Shown: in pieces, positions 22,301-37,300 of the stretch
Position numbering within the stretch: the first letter of the stretch is position 1
Layout of the letters: each line of letters begins with the position of its first letter
NCBI RefSeq assembly: GCF_037975245.1
Contig: NC_092565.1
Span: 15,779,499-15,839,498, forward strand
Direction of reading: 5' to 3'
DNA: 60,000 nt
Origin: Apostichopus japonicus
Lineage: Eukaryota; Echinodermata; Holothuroidea; Aspidochirotida; Stichopodidae
The notes under the pieces: generated by a model
Database searches by the model: none
What the model saw: only the letters and a program-made list of their open reading frames with translations
Told to the model about the DNA's origin: nothing
Translations under genes and position numbers: made by a program

Positions 22301-25300
22301 TCACGTACACACTATATATCACGTACACACACTATATATCACATACACACACTATATATCATGTACACACTGTATACCATGTACACACTGTATATCATGT
22401 ACACACACTGTCTATCACGTGCACACACTATAATATCATGTACACATACTGAATATCACATACACACACACACACATATCATGTATACACAGTATATCAT
22501 GTACACGCACTGTATATCATGTACACGCACTGTATATCACGTACACACACTATATACCACGTACACACACAATATATCATGTACACACTGTATACCATGT
22601 ACACACTGTATATCATGTACACACACTGTCTATCACGTGCACACACTATAATATCATGTACACATACTGTATATCACGTACACATACTGTATATCACATA
22701 CACACGCACTGTATATCATGTACACGCACTGTATATCATGTACACTATTTCTTGTACACACTGTTTATCATGTACATGTACACTATATCTTGTACACCCT
22801 GTATATCATGTACACGCACTGTATATCACGTACATGTTAATAGAAGGAATATAGTTTGCTTTATTTCTTCCGTTTCCTTTGATCAAATATGGAATATGTA
22901 GGAGGATGTTTTGGATTGACATTTGATTAAATGATTGCAGACTACAGAGAGTATTGATTTGGTCTACAAGGTTAAAATGCACATTTAATCTTAATTATGC
23001 TACGTCAGAAATGTCAACTTTTACTCTTAGCATTTTTAATCTTCCAACCCATCCCCTTTTTATCCTTTTCCACTTGTCTTTAAACAACATCTATCTGCTA
23101 AAATATACTATTTTGCCATGCAACACAAAGTTGATTTCAGTAACGATACACTTTCAACTAAAATTGGCAGTGAAAATATCTACTTTTAAATAAGAGTTTG
23201 TCATCAATTTATTTCCCTCATTCAGTTACCATCTTGTTTCTTCTCATTTCATGTCCCTGCCCCTCCCTTCCTTCCTTGCTTCTCAAACGTTACCACAAAA
23301 GTGCAATCTTGTAATCCTCTCTCCTCTGCCACCCTATCATCCTCCTTCCCCTCCACTCCCATCCTCCCTTACCTCCTCACCAAAGAAAAGAAAGATACAG
23401 TAGGCTCACAAATAAACATACATACTGTACATACATACATGTGCTTTCCACCCACTCATTCAAGAACATAAAAAATGACGTAGTCACACATCATGTTAAT
23501 TGTTTACGTTGTCACCGGATGGTATCCTTAAAATGTCTGGAAAATCAATATCAGATGGTCACAGCGATTACCTACTGCTAATTTTGTAATATTGACTTTT
23601 TCTCGTGGACATTCTTGAGTGTGTTTCCTTGTACACTACTGTTGACTACATTCATTGCAATATATATCTTGTCATTACGTAGTGTTTATACTTGATGCGA
23701 TATGAGTGAAATTTATTGATCACGACGTCAGGTAAGCTGGGGGATGCTTTCCATCTCCGTCAGCTGTTTAATTTTAGTACTTCTGCAGTCTCTGCTAGAG
23801 CTTCATCAGTGCTATACATCAGTGTGTACGTTGCGTTCATCTCTTCATGCACTGATTGAGGTTCAGCATGGAACTAGATATTTTTGATTTTATGGCTCGG
23901 GCAAAGTACCGGTGAGTAATAGTAGTTGTTAGCACTGTACACCGTAGGAGGGTGTGTAGTAGAGTGTGGAAGGTCTGTGCAATTGTATGTGCTGTACCTA
24001 GCCTAGCCTACACCTGTATCCGGCTGTACATTAAGTAATTCAGCGTGTACGTTGAACGGAGAGTGCTTGCCTGATATATATATTATAGGATTGGTTGTTT
24101 AAACTTGCAGCCCGAATGAAATCCAAATTCATTGCTATCGCAGACCTGTCGCAAGGCATTTACTGTGCAGTTCAAGATTCCCATTAAGGAAGTAGAGCCA
24201 ATTTACTCAAATTACTGTCAGTTAATGTCAGTTAATGTAGGCACAGGAACTGTGGAACGTGGTTATTGAGGTATGATGTTATAAATACATTAATTAGTTC
24301 ACAGAATCTGTAGACCGTTTTAATAGTGTTTGGCTATTGCGCCTTACCAGAACCTGCTTTCACTCTCATTGGTTGGTGATTTTCAAGTAAACTAGTAAAC
24401 AGTTCATTCCTGACTTGTGGATAATTTTGTAGTTTAAACATCAAGTATGTATATACTACTGTAGTAATAGAGCCACAACATGGTTAAACTAAATCTATGT
24501 AGGTGTCACTGTTTGTCCTGCAGACATCGTACCATGTACCTGAAGAATCTTTAGGTATGTACAGTATTACTGACCAGCCTGGCTCAGTATTACTGCTTGA
24601 AATTTAAAAATCTATTCTGGTCGCAGAGTTTGTGACACTTCAAAGGAGGGATAAAATGATTCTACACTGGGAGTTGAAGACCTCAACTTAGCATCAATAC
24701 TTATGTATTTACCTTGCATGATTTAAACAGGAGAACAGTACTTGGCTGAAATTTGTTGGACATTGTGTGGAACATGTAACTTGATGTTTGGCCCATGAAT
24801 TCTGGAAAATAGCCATATATACAGTCAGTTTCCCATCAGGTTTTATTCTCATCAGAAGGCAACCTTTCAGAATTGTGGTGGTTTTGTTGTTATATATACC
24901 AAAGGTCATTCACCTGTTTAAACTGTCTCTTTATTATAGTACATGACTGAGCATACTTCATCATATGTATAAAGTTATTGGAACTACTGTGCTTCACTTA
25001 ATAAACTGTTTCAATTTCATGAATACTTTCTAAATTTATATAAATATGGTTTGAAATTTTGTTTTTGTGTATTTTCAACTAATTTTGTCAGAACTTCAAG
25101 AAAGATGACATGTCTAAATGCATGTACGTGATATTACAGTATGTCACTCGGTCTGTGAGATTTATGAGCTTGTTACAGAGTTAAAACAACTACTTCCTTA
25201 TCAACGCTTTTCTTTTACATATTTCCAAGAACTTACAGATTTAGTTTCAGAAACATGGCTTGAATAAATCAGTTTTAACTAAGCAAATTCTTCATATACT

Positions 25301-28300
25301 GTAAACTTACAATTTGTTTGTTCAAATTATCAAATTCTTAATCATTTTATTTAGTTTTTTAATTATTGTAATTCATGCGGACCTTGACAATGTGTTGTGT
25401 CGCTCACCGTTATTTTACCAGCATGAACATTTCCTTTGACAGCTTTTGTTTTTGCATTTATTTTTCAATTATATTTAATATTTTTCTTTAAATGTCCTAA
25501 TCTCCAGTTGGCATGCCTTTGCATCATCTGTAACAAACATGTTTTATAATTTTGCTTAAATTGTTTATGTCTTCTTGAATGTAGAGACTTTTTCAATTAG
25601 TGCTATATTCATGGCTGAGTTTCCTTAATATACTGTGTATCTATGTATAAACTGTATAGTATATGGTTTGTCTTAAGTACTTCCTGTTGAAACTACAGTA
25701 TAGTAGAAAGGATTATTGGTTAATTTTTTACAGTCTGCTATACAGTATATGTCTTGGCAACAACTTCTCAATAAAAGACAACTTTGAACTAGTTATGTGT
25801 TGTATGTTGCCAAAAGCTTGCTAAGTTCTGGAAAGGTAACGTTCAGGAAATATCTTTACAGAGATGTGTAGCATATATCCAAACCAGTGGCAGTAAGTAC
25901 ACGTATTGCTCATTACTCGTTAAATCTTTCGTGGAAACGGAATTAACATTAGCTGCTATTCTCCTGAATTGAGCCCTCTGAACCGTACTACGATAAATCT
26001 TCCTGAAATCTGCACTTTAGGAACGGACCTTGTGAAGCAAGCAAGCATCTTTGTAATAAAGTATTAAAAGCTATGAGAATGTTTGCAATTTTCATCCTCT
26101 GAATATTTATGCAGTTATTGAATTTTATATTTCAATCCAGGTAACCTTTCAGACTCCCATTCTCACGCCAAAGTTTCCTCCCGCAAAGGTAACTGCCTAT
26201 GAAGCAGTGAGGGAGCTAGACGAGAAAGAAAATTGGTCAGAGCGTGCAGAGGTCATCTTCAAAACTGAGCACGAGCAACTGGTAGAAGTCGTAGAAGGCT
26301 TTCTGGAGGATTTGATTAATCACATACCTTTAATGTGAGTGTGACGAAAATCTCTGGAATATGTCAACATTTAGTGCTGTGTTTTACCTATGGGTTGGGG
26401 GGGGGGCTTTAAGAATTATAGCTCAGGGCTGCTCATGATCTCTGTATCGAGCCTGAGTTGCTCACCCTTTGTAAATGGTCTCAGTTTGAGGGAAAGCTTA
26501 TAGATCTATCTTGTAGGCAACCAACCAATCAGGAAAGAGAAGATTTAAGTCATTCAGGATAAGTGTAACTAGTTAGTAGTTTGTAATGGAGAGCATAATT
26601 GGGATTCAATGCTTCGCTGTTCACATGGCCCTATATGCATCTAGGCTTTAATGAGGCAAAGCAGATGTTTGAAACTTGAAAGGAAACTCATCTTGACTGA
26701 CGTTGTCAAAGTAGATGAATGAGTCTAGGCTTTTAATCAAAGGGGTTTGGTCGTTTACATTAACAGCTCATTAAATTCAGATTAAATTCAGAACATGATA
26801 GTTTTAAAGTATGTGAGAATGTTATTAGTACAGTATTTTGTTTTCTTCTGATTTCTCACACATAAAGAACTTCAAAGAGAGTCGATAAGAATAATGAAAA
26901 CAAGAAAGAGGCTTCAATTTAGATTTAGTTTCCGTTTGGTCTAGATAACATAGCATGTTTTCTAAAACGTCGAAAGCTGTCATCCCCTCTGTAAACAGAA
27001 CTTGATGGATACTCTGTTTAGTTTTGTCATACTGTTTCGATTTTTGCACCTGTTTTTCTTACAGTGCTAAGACTGTAACAGATCCTCCCACCGTAGGAGA
27101 GGCTGACAGACCTGATTCACCACCAAGCGAGGCACCCTCGAATCATCCAAGAACCATGTCGGAGGAGATGCCCATTCCGAAGAAGGAGAAGAAGAGCATT
27201 TACGAGATGACAGACGAGGAACTGGCTAGAATGGATCCTTTTTCATCCTCAGCGAAAGGAATAACAAATTCACCCCCGGTGAAAACCTCTGGGAAAAGTA
27301 TATACGAACTAAGCGACGAAGACTTAGCTAAAATGAACCCGTTCGCATCAAAGACCACGGTACAGAACTCACCACCGAGGCAAGCTGCTGATATGAATGC
27401 TAATGCCATGGACAGTGAAACCAAGGTGGAAACAAAGCAAGAGGCAGAACCCGCCAACAACAGTGAAGAGGAAAAGAAAGATGAAGTCAAGTCTGCATCT
27501 CCGCCTGAGCAATCCACAGAAGAAAAGAAGCCAAAAAAGAGATCACCTGGAAATAAAAAGTGAGATAAAGAAACGTATCTTACTTACCTGTCTCCTCCTC
27601 TAGGGACATCATTGTCATCTACTGGACACCAGACTTAATGTAGACCATACTGACACCATATTTATTGTAGAGTGCTGTACAACATGCTTAACGTAGACCC
27701 TTGTACACCATACTGATTGTAGAGCGCTGTAAACATGCCTAATGTAGACCCCTGTACACCATACTTATTGCAGACCACTATACAACATGCTTAATGTAGA
27801 CCCTTGTACACCATGCTTATTGTAGAGCGCTGTGCAACATGCTTAATGTAGACCCCTTACACCATACTGATTGTAGAGCACTGTACAACATACTTAGTGT
27901 AGATCCCTGAACACCATACTTAGTGTAGACCCCTGTACACCGTACTTAATGTAGACCCCTGTACACCATACTTAGTGTAGACCCCTGAACACCATACTTA
28001 GTGTAGACCCCTGTACACCATCCTTAGTGTAGACCCCTGTCCACCGTACTTCATGTAGACCCCTGTTCACTATACTTAGTGTAGACCCCTGTACACCGTA
28101 CTTCATGTAGACCCCTGTACACCATACTGATTGTAGAGCTCTATATACTATACCTAATGTAGTGTTCTGAGTACCACACTATGTTAGTCCTACAATTTAT
28201 GCCTTTCTTGACACAGCAGCATTTTTTTCCAAAATTGTAATTAATCAGTCAGAACATTATGTTCTCCTTTAGTATCTTCATATCGAATATGTTAAATTTT

Positions 28301-31300
28301 CTTGGTCACATTGGGACAACTGATGGTGTATATTAAAGTCATGTTTTTGTTATCTGACTTAAAACCAGTGCTGTTAGTTGTCTTGTCAACACAAGGGTAT
28401 CTATACTTATGATACTTACCTATAGATTACAAAACTGCATTGCCCTTCATTCTCACAAGACAAGAGGGGTCCTGGAAGGTAACTGTCAAACTTCCATCTG
28501 CTCTTCTGCATACTAATAACATTTAATGCACATTTTATTATTTATCAGGCCTACCAAATTAAAGGGTCCAAGGAAAGTTACCAAGAAGCCATCACCAAAG
28601 AAAGAGATTGTAGAAACAGAAGAAGTAAAAGAAGAAGCCCCCATAGATTTAAGCAGCGGTGACATTCCTTCTACGCAAGATGTGAACATGAACAGGGAAG
28701 ACATGGTAGTTGGAGACCAACAAGATTTGCCAACAAGTATGATTTCATATACATATATATATATCTCAGAAAACAACAGTTGTCTTGAATTAGATATGAA
28801 AAGTCTTCTCATGAACAAGACTGATATTTAAAAAAAATTACAGGTTGTGGAAAAAACCACTTCTCTTCTCACTTTTATTCATTAGCCATGCTAAGACAGG
28901 ATTCTTCCAAAAATAAACTTTGATATGGTAGTAAGTGTGTGTGCTGTGAAGAAGCTAGCTGTTGTTTGGACTTCTTCACAGGGGTAATTGTTGCAAGTGA
29001 TCTGACTAAGTATTTGAAATTTCAGGCCTTTAGCCTCTGTAATATCACCTTGAAGAACTACTTTTACCAGGTTATCAGTGCTGGCATGTGCATTCATAAA
29101 GATAACATAAAAAAACATATGCATATGCATCTCTCTCTCTTCTCATGTTAATATTTTCCTTTTCAGATGGGCCAGTTGGTGACGATGATATTCCAGTTAT
29201 TACGGAAGATGAATTCAGGCCCGGAACAGAAGGTAATACTCATCGAGAGTAGTAGAACTTCTTTATTGTAAGAGACCTTACCACATAGACTAGATTGTGC
29301 TAATGTGGAAAACTGTCTTGAACCTATGTGACTAGTCCTTTGGCAGGCAGTATAAATTACATTAATGTGGATAGTCCTTTGGCAGACAGTATAAATGACA
29401 TTAATGTGGATAGTCCTTTGGCAGACATTATAAATTACATTAATGTGGATAGTCCTTTGGCAGACAGTATAAATGACATTAATGTGGATAGTCCTTTGGC
29501 AGACAGTATAAATGACATTAATTTGGATAGTCCTTTGGCAAACAGTATAAATGACATTAATGTGGATAGTCCTTTGGCAGACAGTATAAATGACATAAAT
29601 TTGGATAGTCTATTTGCAAAAAGTATAAAATACATTAATGTGGATAGTCCTTTGGCAGACAGTATAAATGACATTAATTTGGATAGTCCTTTGGCAAACA
29701 GTATAAATGACATTAATGTGGATAGTCCTTTGGCAGACAGTATAAATGACATAAATTTGGATAGTCTATTTGCAAAAAGTATAAAATACATTAATGTGGA
29801 TAGTCCTTTGGCAGACAGTATAAATGACATTAATTTGGATAGTCCTTTGGCAAACAGTATAAATGACATTAATGTGGATAGTCCTTTGGCAGACAGTATA
29901 AATGACATAAATTTGGATAGTCTATTTGCAAAAAGTATAAAATACATTAATGTGGATAGTCCTTTGGCAGACAGTATAAATGACATTAATTTGGATAGTC
30001 CTTTGGCAAACAGTATAAATGACATTAATGTGGATAGTCCTTTGGCAGACAGTATAAATGACATAAATTTGGATAGTCTATTTGCAAAAAGTATAAAATA
30101 CATTAATGTGGATAGTCCTTTGGTAGACAGTATAAATGACATTAATGTGGATAGTCCTTTGGTAGACAGTATAAATGACACTGTAAAGTCTGTTGTGTTC
30201 TTCCTACTGAGCTTTCTGTTACTGATCCAGTTGTATGACTGACAGCCTAAAGAGTCCTCATATAGCAGTTGGACTTTCAAATGATCTAAGACATCAGAAA
30301 ATTAAGTTTGTGCCAACTGTTCTTCTTTGAACTAAGGAAAAACAGCAGGCGCTCTCATCTCATGCCAGGTTTATTTGTACTGTGCACATGCTTCAAACCG
30401 ACAACAGTAATTGGATGTTAGGCAGACTGTGTTTATTTATGGCTGACTTCACGAGGAAGGCAGGCACTGTAATCTTTGTTGCATGTCGGGTGCATTGACG
30501 TATAACAGCAGGCAGTAGTTTCACTTATCAAAAATAACAAATAACTTATTGGTTATGGAAGTCTTCATATTTTGCTGGTTTTCTCAAATCATGCAGTTTC
30601 AGAGGTACAGCTGATGTAACAGTGTCTGAATTAGTTTTAAAAGGATAAAAATTGTTTCTTGTTTTAAGGCTCTGGCTAATGTATGTTAGGTAAGGGGCAC
30701 AGGACGTTGAACAATAAAGTAATTGAGACATGCAAAGGATGTGTTTAAGACAGTAAGATTTCAAGCCACTGCTATTTAACTTTCTATCAAAGTCTGCCAA
30801 ACATTGACTGGGTTGTATTATTTCTCATTGAAAATCTTGCCATAATTCAGGTCGTCGTGGGAATCAAATAAGTCCTGACGAAATGGAATTTCGTCGGGCT
30901 GAGAGAGGTATTTTGTAGGGATGGTTTTGTCTGGTCCTGCTGCATGTAATGTCTATTTGTGGCTTATGTCTGTTCTCTTTTAAATTTTGTTCGTTTTAGA
31001 TTTGAATCATGTCTGTGATAAATAATGTTTTGATGTACTATTACAGGAGTAGGCAGGGTGATAAGGGGGGGGGGGGGGGTAATGAATAGTTTTAGGCTAT
31101 AAGTCAGCTTTTGGACTGTGACATATTGCAGTAAATGTGATTTCTGCTTGGTACGTTTATATATAATCTGTGATTAGGATACCAGTTTGTCTATGATTGT
31201 GTAGCTATGTATCCTTTCTTTGTCAGGTTACTATGTGTCCTTAAAGTTTGCACTGAAGATGGAACTGTACCTTTTGACCTATTAATCCCCTTCAGATTAG

Positions 31301-34300
31301 ATCTGGGATTGTGTAAATGCTTTGTATTATCAAAATAATTAAATGAGGACTGGTATGTGAAGATTAAACCATAATTTATATGTACCAATTTGAAAACTAG
31401 AAGCTCCTGTAATGAATATAAAATCTCATCAGATGTAGCTCAAAGTGTCTTATCTCAGGGTTTTTTTTCTGTATCGTTGGAAGTATTACAGTTTAAAGTT
31501 GTGATAAGCTCTCAATGGGATGGGTTGTGGATGGATGGATGTTTGTAATTTGCATGTCTTCAAAATGGAAGCATTAAAAATTATTTTAGCTTTGTTCTCG
31601 TCTTTGATTGCATGCCATACTGAATGTGTGAGACATTCACAAGTCATGCAAATTTGAGTTATTTCTGTTTGAAATGAATGTATTTATGAAATGATATCTA
31701 GCCTCGAGTTGAACTGAGAATTATTCAGACTTGAAGTCATCTTTGAGAGCATCAGATGTCAATTAGAGGTCAATAAAGGAAATTGCTAAAAGATCATCAG
31801 TATGGGCCCAAATTTATTAAAAGGCATGCTTAAACTTGCTAGAATTTTTTTAAAGTATTCTCCTGCTGGTTCTGAGGGTCCAAATTATTTCTTGTAGTTG
31901 TAAGTAAGAAAATCAAATGCAGCAGCTGGGAAGAATATTTGAGGCTTGTAGCAAAATGCTTGTTGAATTTGGAGCTTGAATGACAATTATGTGGCTTTTG
32001 GTATGTGGCATATATGGGGCCAATGTTGATAAAAAAAAAAAGGTGGCAGTGTTCTCATATAACAAACTGTGTTAAAACTTTTAATATTTTGTCTGTTTCA
32101 ATGTTTGCTGATCTCAGTGCAAGTTAATAGTCCATTTTAATAGTTAGAGAATAAATATGTAATGATAAGAAAAAGAGACAAAGGCAAATGCCATGTGGTT
32201 ATAAGATTGCTGACGATTTCATAGCTCAGGATTGAGGTTTTGTATTAGTCATTGTTGTCTCTAAACTTTATCTGAAATTCCTTACAAGGATCTCAAGGTT
32301 TGGACTTGATGTTGCATGATGGTTAAAAGTAAAAAGAGGGCTCTAGACCTGATTTACAAAGGTCTGGCTAGAAGATAATACTGTTTTACTTGTTCCCTCG
32401 AAGCACTCACCGGAATTGAAACAGATAAGATCTAAAGAAAGTCTTTATTTGAGAGTGTAAAACTTAGGCATTAAACTTTGACTCTTTTTCTCCCTCAGTG
32501 TTTGCCAGTGACGATCCTGCAGCATTTGATATGGACTTCTTGGAGAAGATGGGTGACTCAAACGATGTAAGTTCTCTCTAAGCTCGCATTTTCGGTCCTT
32601 AATCTTGCAAAAGACTAGCACAGGTTCTTAGAAAGTTAGGGCAACAATAACAAATTGTTTTTTGGGGGGGTGGGAGGGGGGTGGGGATGAGGATGGAGGG
32701 GAGTAGGGGTGCACAAATATTAATTAAATTATTAAATTAATTTAAAAAAATTACTTCGAATAAATTAATAACTAGGTTTGGTGAAGGAAAACAGAAAGAA
32801 AAGTATCCAAGTTTTATCATGACTTGATAAGAAGCAGAAAACACTCTTTTTTATGAAGATACCAGTAAATGTTAATCATCTGTTTTAATGTTTCTTTGTG
32901 ATGTTTTTTTCCTCCAACTTTCAGTTCCATGCATCAGCACTTGCCCGTCAGTCACTCTATGTCAAGTTTGATCCTCTCATGAAGGACCTCAATGGACAGA
33001 GTGAGTCTGCTGCTTTTATATTTATCTCTATCAATGGCTATTATTTTTAAAAAACTTTAGAAAAATACATTATACAATCATCATTTATTATATCCATGTA
33101 GTCATGGACTCATAGTTAATCTTCATCATATTGAAAAACTCCAAAGAGTCTCAACAAATTTCGTCAGGTATATTTCACTTGAAAAATTTGGCAAGTTTGC
33201 AGATCTATGGTAGCATCTTGTTCCAGCTAAAGGGTGGCTGAAGCTACTTGCTTTAGAAATTTGATGGTCCTGGAATTATCAAAATGATCGTTTAGGACAT
33301 TTCAAGGAGCTCGTAGAAATTGGAGGAAACTATACACATACTGATGCAAACATAGTCATAGGTTTCATACATATGTTTAGTGTTTCTGTTGCTATTTAAC
33401 CTCTCTGTTGCTAGTTATAGACAATAGCCTTGAGATACATACCAAAGCGTTTTCATGCCCACTTTGACCATCAGAAATAGCTGCAAAACATAATTCAAGG
33501 CCTAATATGTTGACCAGCTGTGCAATTCTTCATGGACAGCATCAAGGTCCAGAGTCATTGCTGAAAATCTCCCTTTCCTGGTGCTTGAGTATTATAGAGT
33601 TTACTTCAAACAGAAGGAGTGATCAACAGAACTTGTTAAACTTCTGTTTTCTCATTGGTCAATTGAGGAAGCTCCTTTGAAACAAGAGTTTTGTCATTAC
33701 AAACGAAACTAAGGTTGATACAGAATAGCTCCCCGTGTATTGACAAGACAAATCGGTATCATTCAGCCTAATGTAGATAAGATAACCCTGGCTATCTTCC
33801 CTTTCAGAACAAGGGGTTACTCTTCCAGCTTCGTCGGTACCCCCAACGATCCTCGAAGGGGAGGATCTTCTACAGATGCAGACGCCTCCTCAAAGGAGAT
33901 CTGCCGCCCCCGTTGGCAAAGAGACACAACCTCCAACGTCTCAGGAAACGGTATCAGGTGTTGACAAACTACTCTCCTACAGTCCTTCAAGAGATGAGAC
34001 AGTAAGTTAACATAGACAAGGTCGGATACATAATGAAGATTTCCAGGACTAGGAGCCACTTTATCTGAAAAGTAGCTCATGGTTCACTGGTGGGCCTAAG
34101 GGATACTTTAGTATAACCACAGGCCTTTTGACATTTTGTTATCTATAATTGATGTAAACATAAATTCATACACCAATAAAGGTTCATGCGGAATGTAATT
34201 TTCGCATTTGTTTTGTTAATGATTAATTTTGGTCTGAAAAAAGTGTTGTGCATGAGAATGGTTGGCAAGTCTTGTGCTACTGAGCATTATAAATTTGCAC

Positions 34301-37300
34301 TTGGGATATGTAGTAGCAGGAATAGTATCATATCCCCTCATTACTCTAGTTTGGGATATGTAGTAGTAGTTATAGTATATCCCATCATGACCCTAGCTTG
34401 GGATATGTAGTTATAGTGTCATATCCCCTCATTACTCTAGCTTTGGATATGTAGTAACAGTATCATATCCCTCATTACTCTAGCTTGGGATATGTAGTAG
34501 CAGTAATAGTATCATATCCCCTCATTTCCTCTAGCTTGGGATATGTAGTAGCAGTAATAGTATCATATCCCCTCATTTCCTCTAGCTTGGGATATGTAGT
34601 AGCAGTAATAGTATCATATCCCCTCATTTCCTCTAGCTTGGGATATGTAGTAATAGTGTCATATCCCCTCATTACCCTAGCTTGGGATATGCAGTAATAG
34701 TGTCATATCCCCTCATTACCCTAGCTTGGGATATGTAGTAGCAGTAATAGTATCATATCCCATCCCAAGTCTAGATATGGTATGTAGTAATGTGGGATGC
34801 TCTAAATACATTAATATACACTACTAGGATTTGTATCGGTGGTACTCTATTTGTCTCTGCATAGAATTGGTACTGGAGAAAGGGAGAAAAAATTTAATAA
34901 CGAAATGGCTCATTCATAATTTCTATCACCTTCCATCTTGTGTCATTCCAGGAGGCTGAAGACAAACAACCAGAAACAGAAGTAGATGGAGTAGAATCTC
35001 AAGAAGGATCTCCTCCATTTGTCAAAGCAGCAGAAGAAGGTATTGTCCAGGTAAGGAGGAGTAACACCACTTGGAGAACCACATTAATTGAGGATTGTGC
35101 CTTCCAGGAAACATTTCCTAGTTTAGTGAATGTAGATTACAACTGGACAGCAAATGGAAGTGTTAATTTGGATTCTCTCTTTAGTAGTGTTACATGTAGA
35201 ATTAATTCATGAGAATGAAAGATTTGAGTTGAATTTCATACTCCTAGGTCTTCCATCTGTTGTACCTGCATGAGTGTGGACTCACACAGAACTAAAAACT
35301 ATTCAGCTCTTCATCTCAGCAGCAGAATACAGATATATATTCAAATATTTATACTTGTTCTAAATTGTGACTTGATTGTTTGAGATCCATTACAGGGTGC
35401 TATAAGCTATGTAACTTTCAACAGACTTTCAACTACTGTTGCTGAATATCTTTTGATTGTTGTTAGATTTCATCTCCTAAAAGGGCTGTTTATGGTCTAA
35501 GATCTTCTTGCTACCTCAAAGTAAATTAAATCAAGATAGTATGGGATGATCTCTCCTAATTGTCACAACGAAGATCCATACTTAGAGAAATTTCTGTCCT
35601 TGTCAAAGTAACTGTTTCGTCTAGGCCTAACAACAAAGCAACTGTTTCGTCTAGGCCTAACAGCAAAGCAACTGTTTAGTCAAGGCCTAACAGCATTGTC
35701 ATAGCAGCTTGGTATGTTTCAAGCATCCCTTCTCCCTACTCAAATATAAAATGAATGCCAAATAAGCGGTGCATTCTTTCATCAGTGTCACATCAAACGT
35801 TATAAATAATTGTTGAAAGTTTATTCATTATCAAATCAAACTCACATCCTTGGCCTACAACACTTTGATAGAAGATATACCTAGACATATCTTAATTTGC
35901 ATATAGTATATAAGTCATCCCTAACTTATTTTTTAGTGAGGAGAAGAGAGTCCTGAAATATCTATTAAATGTGGGACTTGTGACTTGAGTGAAACAATGG
36001 ATGGATCTTGCAGGAAGTGAATACATATCCTGAAAGTTGAAGTACAACCAGCTGTTGTAGATTTTTTGACTGAGAAATCATTCTTAGCTATTAATTTTTA
36101 TTTTTTTGTCTTGTCCATCAGCCATTGAGGTACTCACAAGCAGACCTAGAGGCAGCCATCGAAACAAAAGTACGGATTGCTCTGGAACACGCTGGAAGAG
36201 AGGTGATAATTTCTTCTTTGTATTTTTTTCTTAACATCGGGCTACAAAATAATGGTATTGAAAATATGATCAAGGATCCATTTTTTTGAAATCAGCGGTC
36301 ATGACATCACTGGATTTACTTCGCTCCTCGCTTACCTGTCTCCTCACAACCTTAGCACCTCATTCTACCGTGCCTATAAAGTCCTGGTAAATAAATAACA
36401 CTGTGCGCCCTCTATGACCGGACCCCCCTTCCGGTCCCTCCTCCTTTTTCATTCTACCATTCCAAGTGCCTACACGCATATTTTTCTTGTGGATAGTTTC
36501 CTTGGAAAATTGTCTTGGTTTTCTTCGACGATCGCCGGAAGTTTTTTAGCTTCGGATCTTTAGAAGTTTGACAGTCCTTTCCTGACCGATAAGTATCCTT
36601 TTTGTCAAAAAGGGAGGGTTTTGGGGACTGTTTTCGTAGTGCGTTTCCTCCTCGGGTTGGTTTGCGGCGGGGTTAGCAGTTCCGCGAAACTGCCTAGGTT
36701 CCCGCCCTATTCCTCCCCACGCTAAAGCGTGTTGTTGTTATTGTGTTTTCTTAGCTTGTTTACTAGCTTTCTTCCCCCCAATTAGTTTCTCTCGTCCCCC
36801 TTTTGGGGATTCATATTGCTCACTTATATTCACTCTTTTTCGTATGTATTTCTCGCTCTCTCATTTTCGTTTCAGCTTGCATTTTCATGTTAGGCCACCC
36901 CGTAGCGTTACCTTGTTTACCGTTGCTAGGTTACGCTACGCTCCACCTAAGCCTAATTCCCTCCCTAGTTCTCCCTTCTTACGTTAAGCTTCTATTGTTG
37001 TTCATTTATCACTAAGAAGTAATCTTCCTTAATCCGGTTATTCAGCATGTCACGCAATCCATTGAAGTGCATCAACTGCTCTCTGTTTTGCCCAGGCAGA
37101 GCCTGGGACGAACACGACCTTTGTCCAAAATGCAGATCCTGCACTCGACGAGACCCCTGCCTGGTGTGTATTAAGTTTACACCAGCTCAGTGGCAGGACA
37201 TCGACCTGTGGCTTGAGGGCTTACGTAGCAAGCTCCAGGGAAGGCTGGACTCGATCCCGAGCGCAATCGGGGCGCCGGAGGTTCCAGGAATAACGGGAGA

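Larger units (their letters stand above)
20108..26140 (+). other. Second part of the large TACC intron
   Basis: Apart from the minisatellite at 22216-22832 and the exon-like segment at 23868-23911, I see no supported gene. An AATAAA near 21115 could serve the 18968-20107 frame. The stretch is otherwise AT-rich unique sequence with many TACTGTA/TACAGTA phrases. Confidence 0.45.

Noticed and set aside
22165-22901. Several overlapping frames of YTHCISCTH-type peptides
   Set aside because: They are translations of a ~20-base minisatellite in an intron.
29328-30242. 304-codon open frame with a 13-residue period
   Set aside because: It is a by-product of a 39-base tandem repeat. It has no ATG, both strands are open, and read-through from the 29232 exon stops within a few codons.
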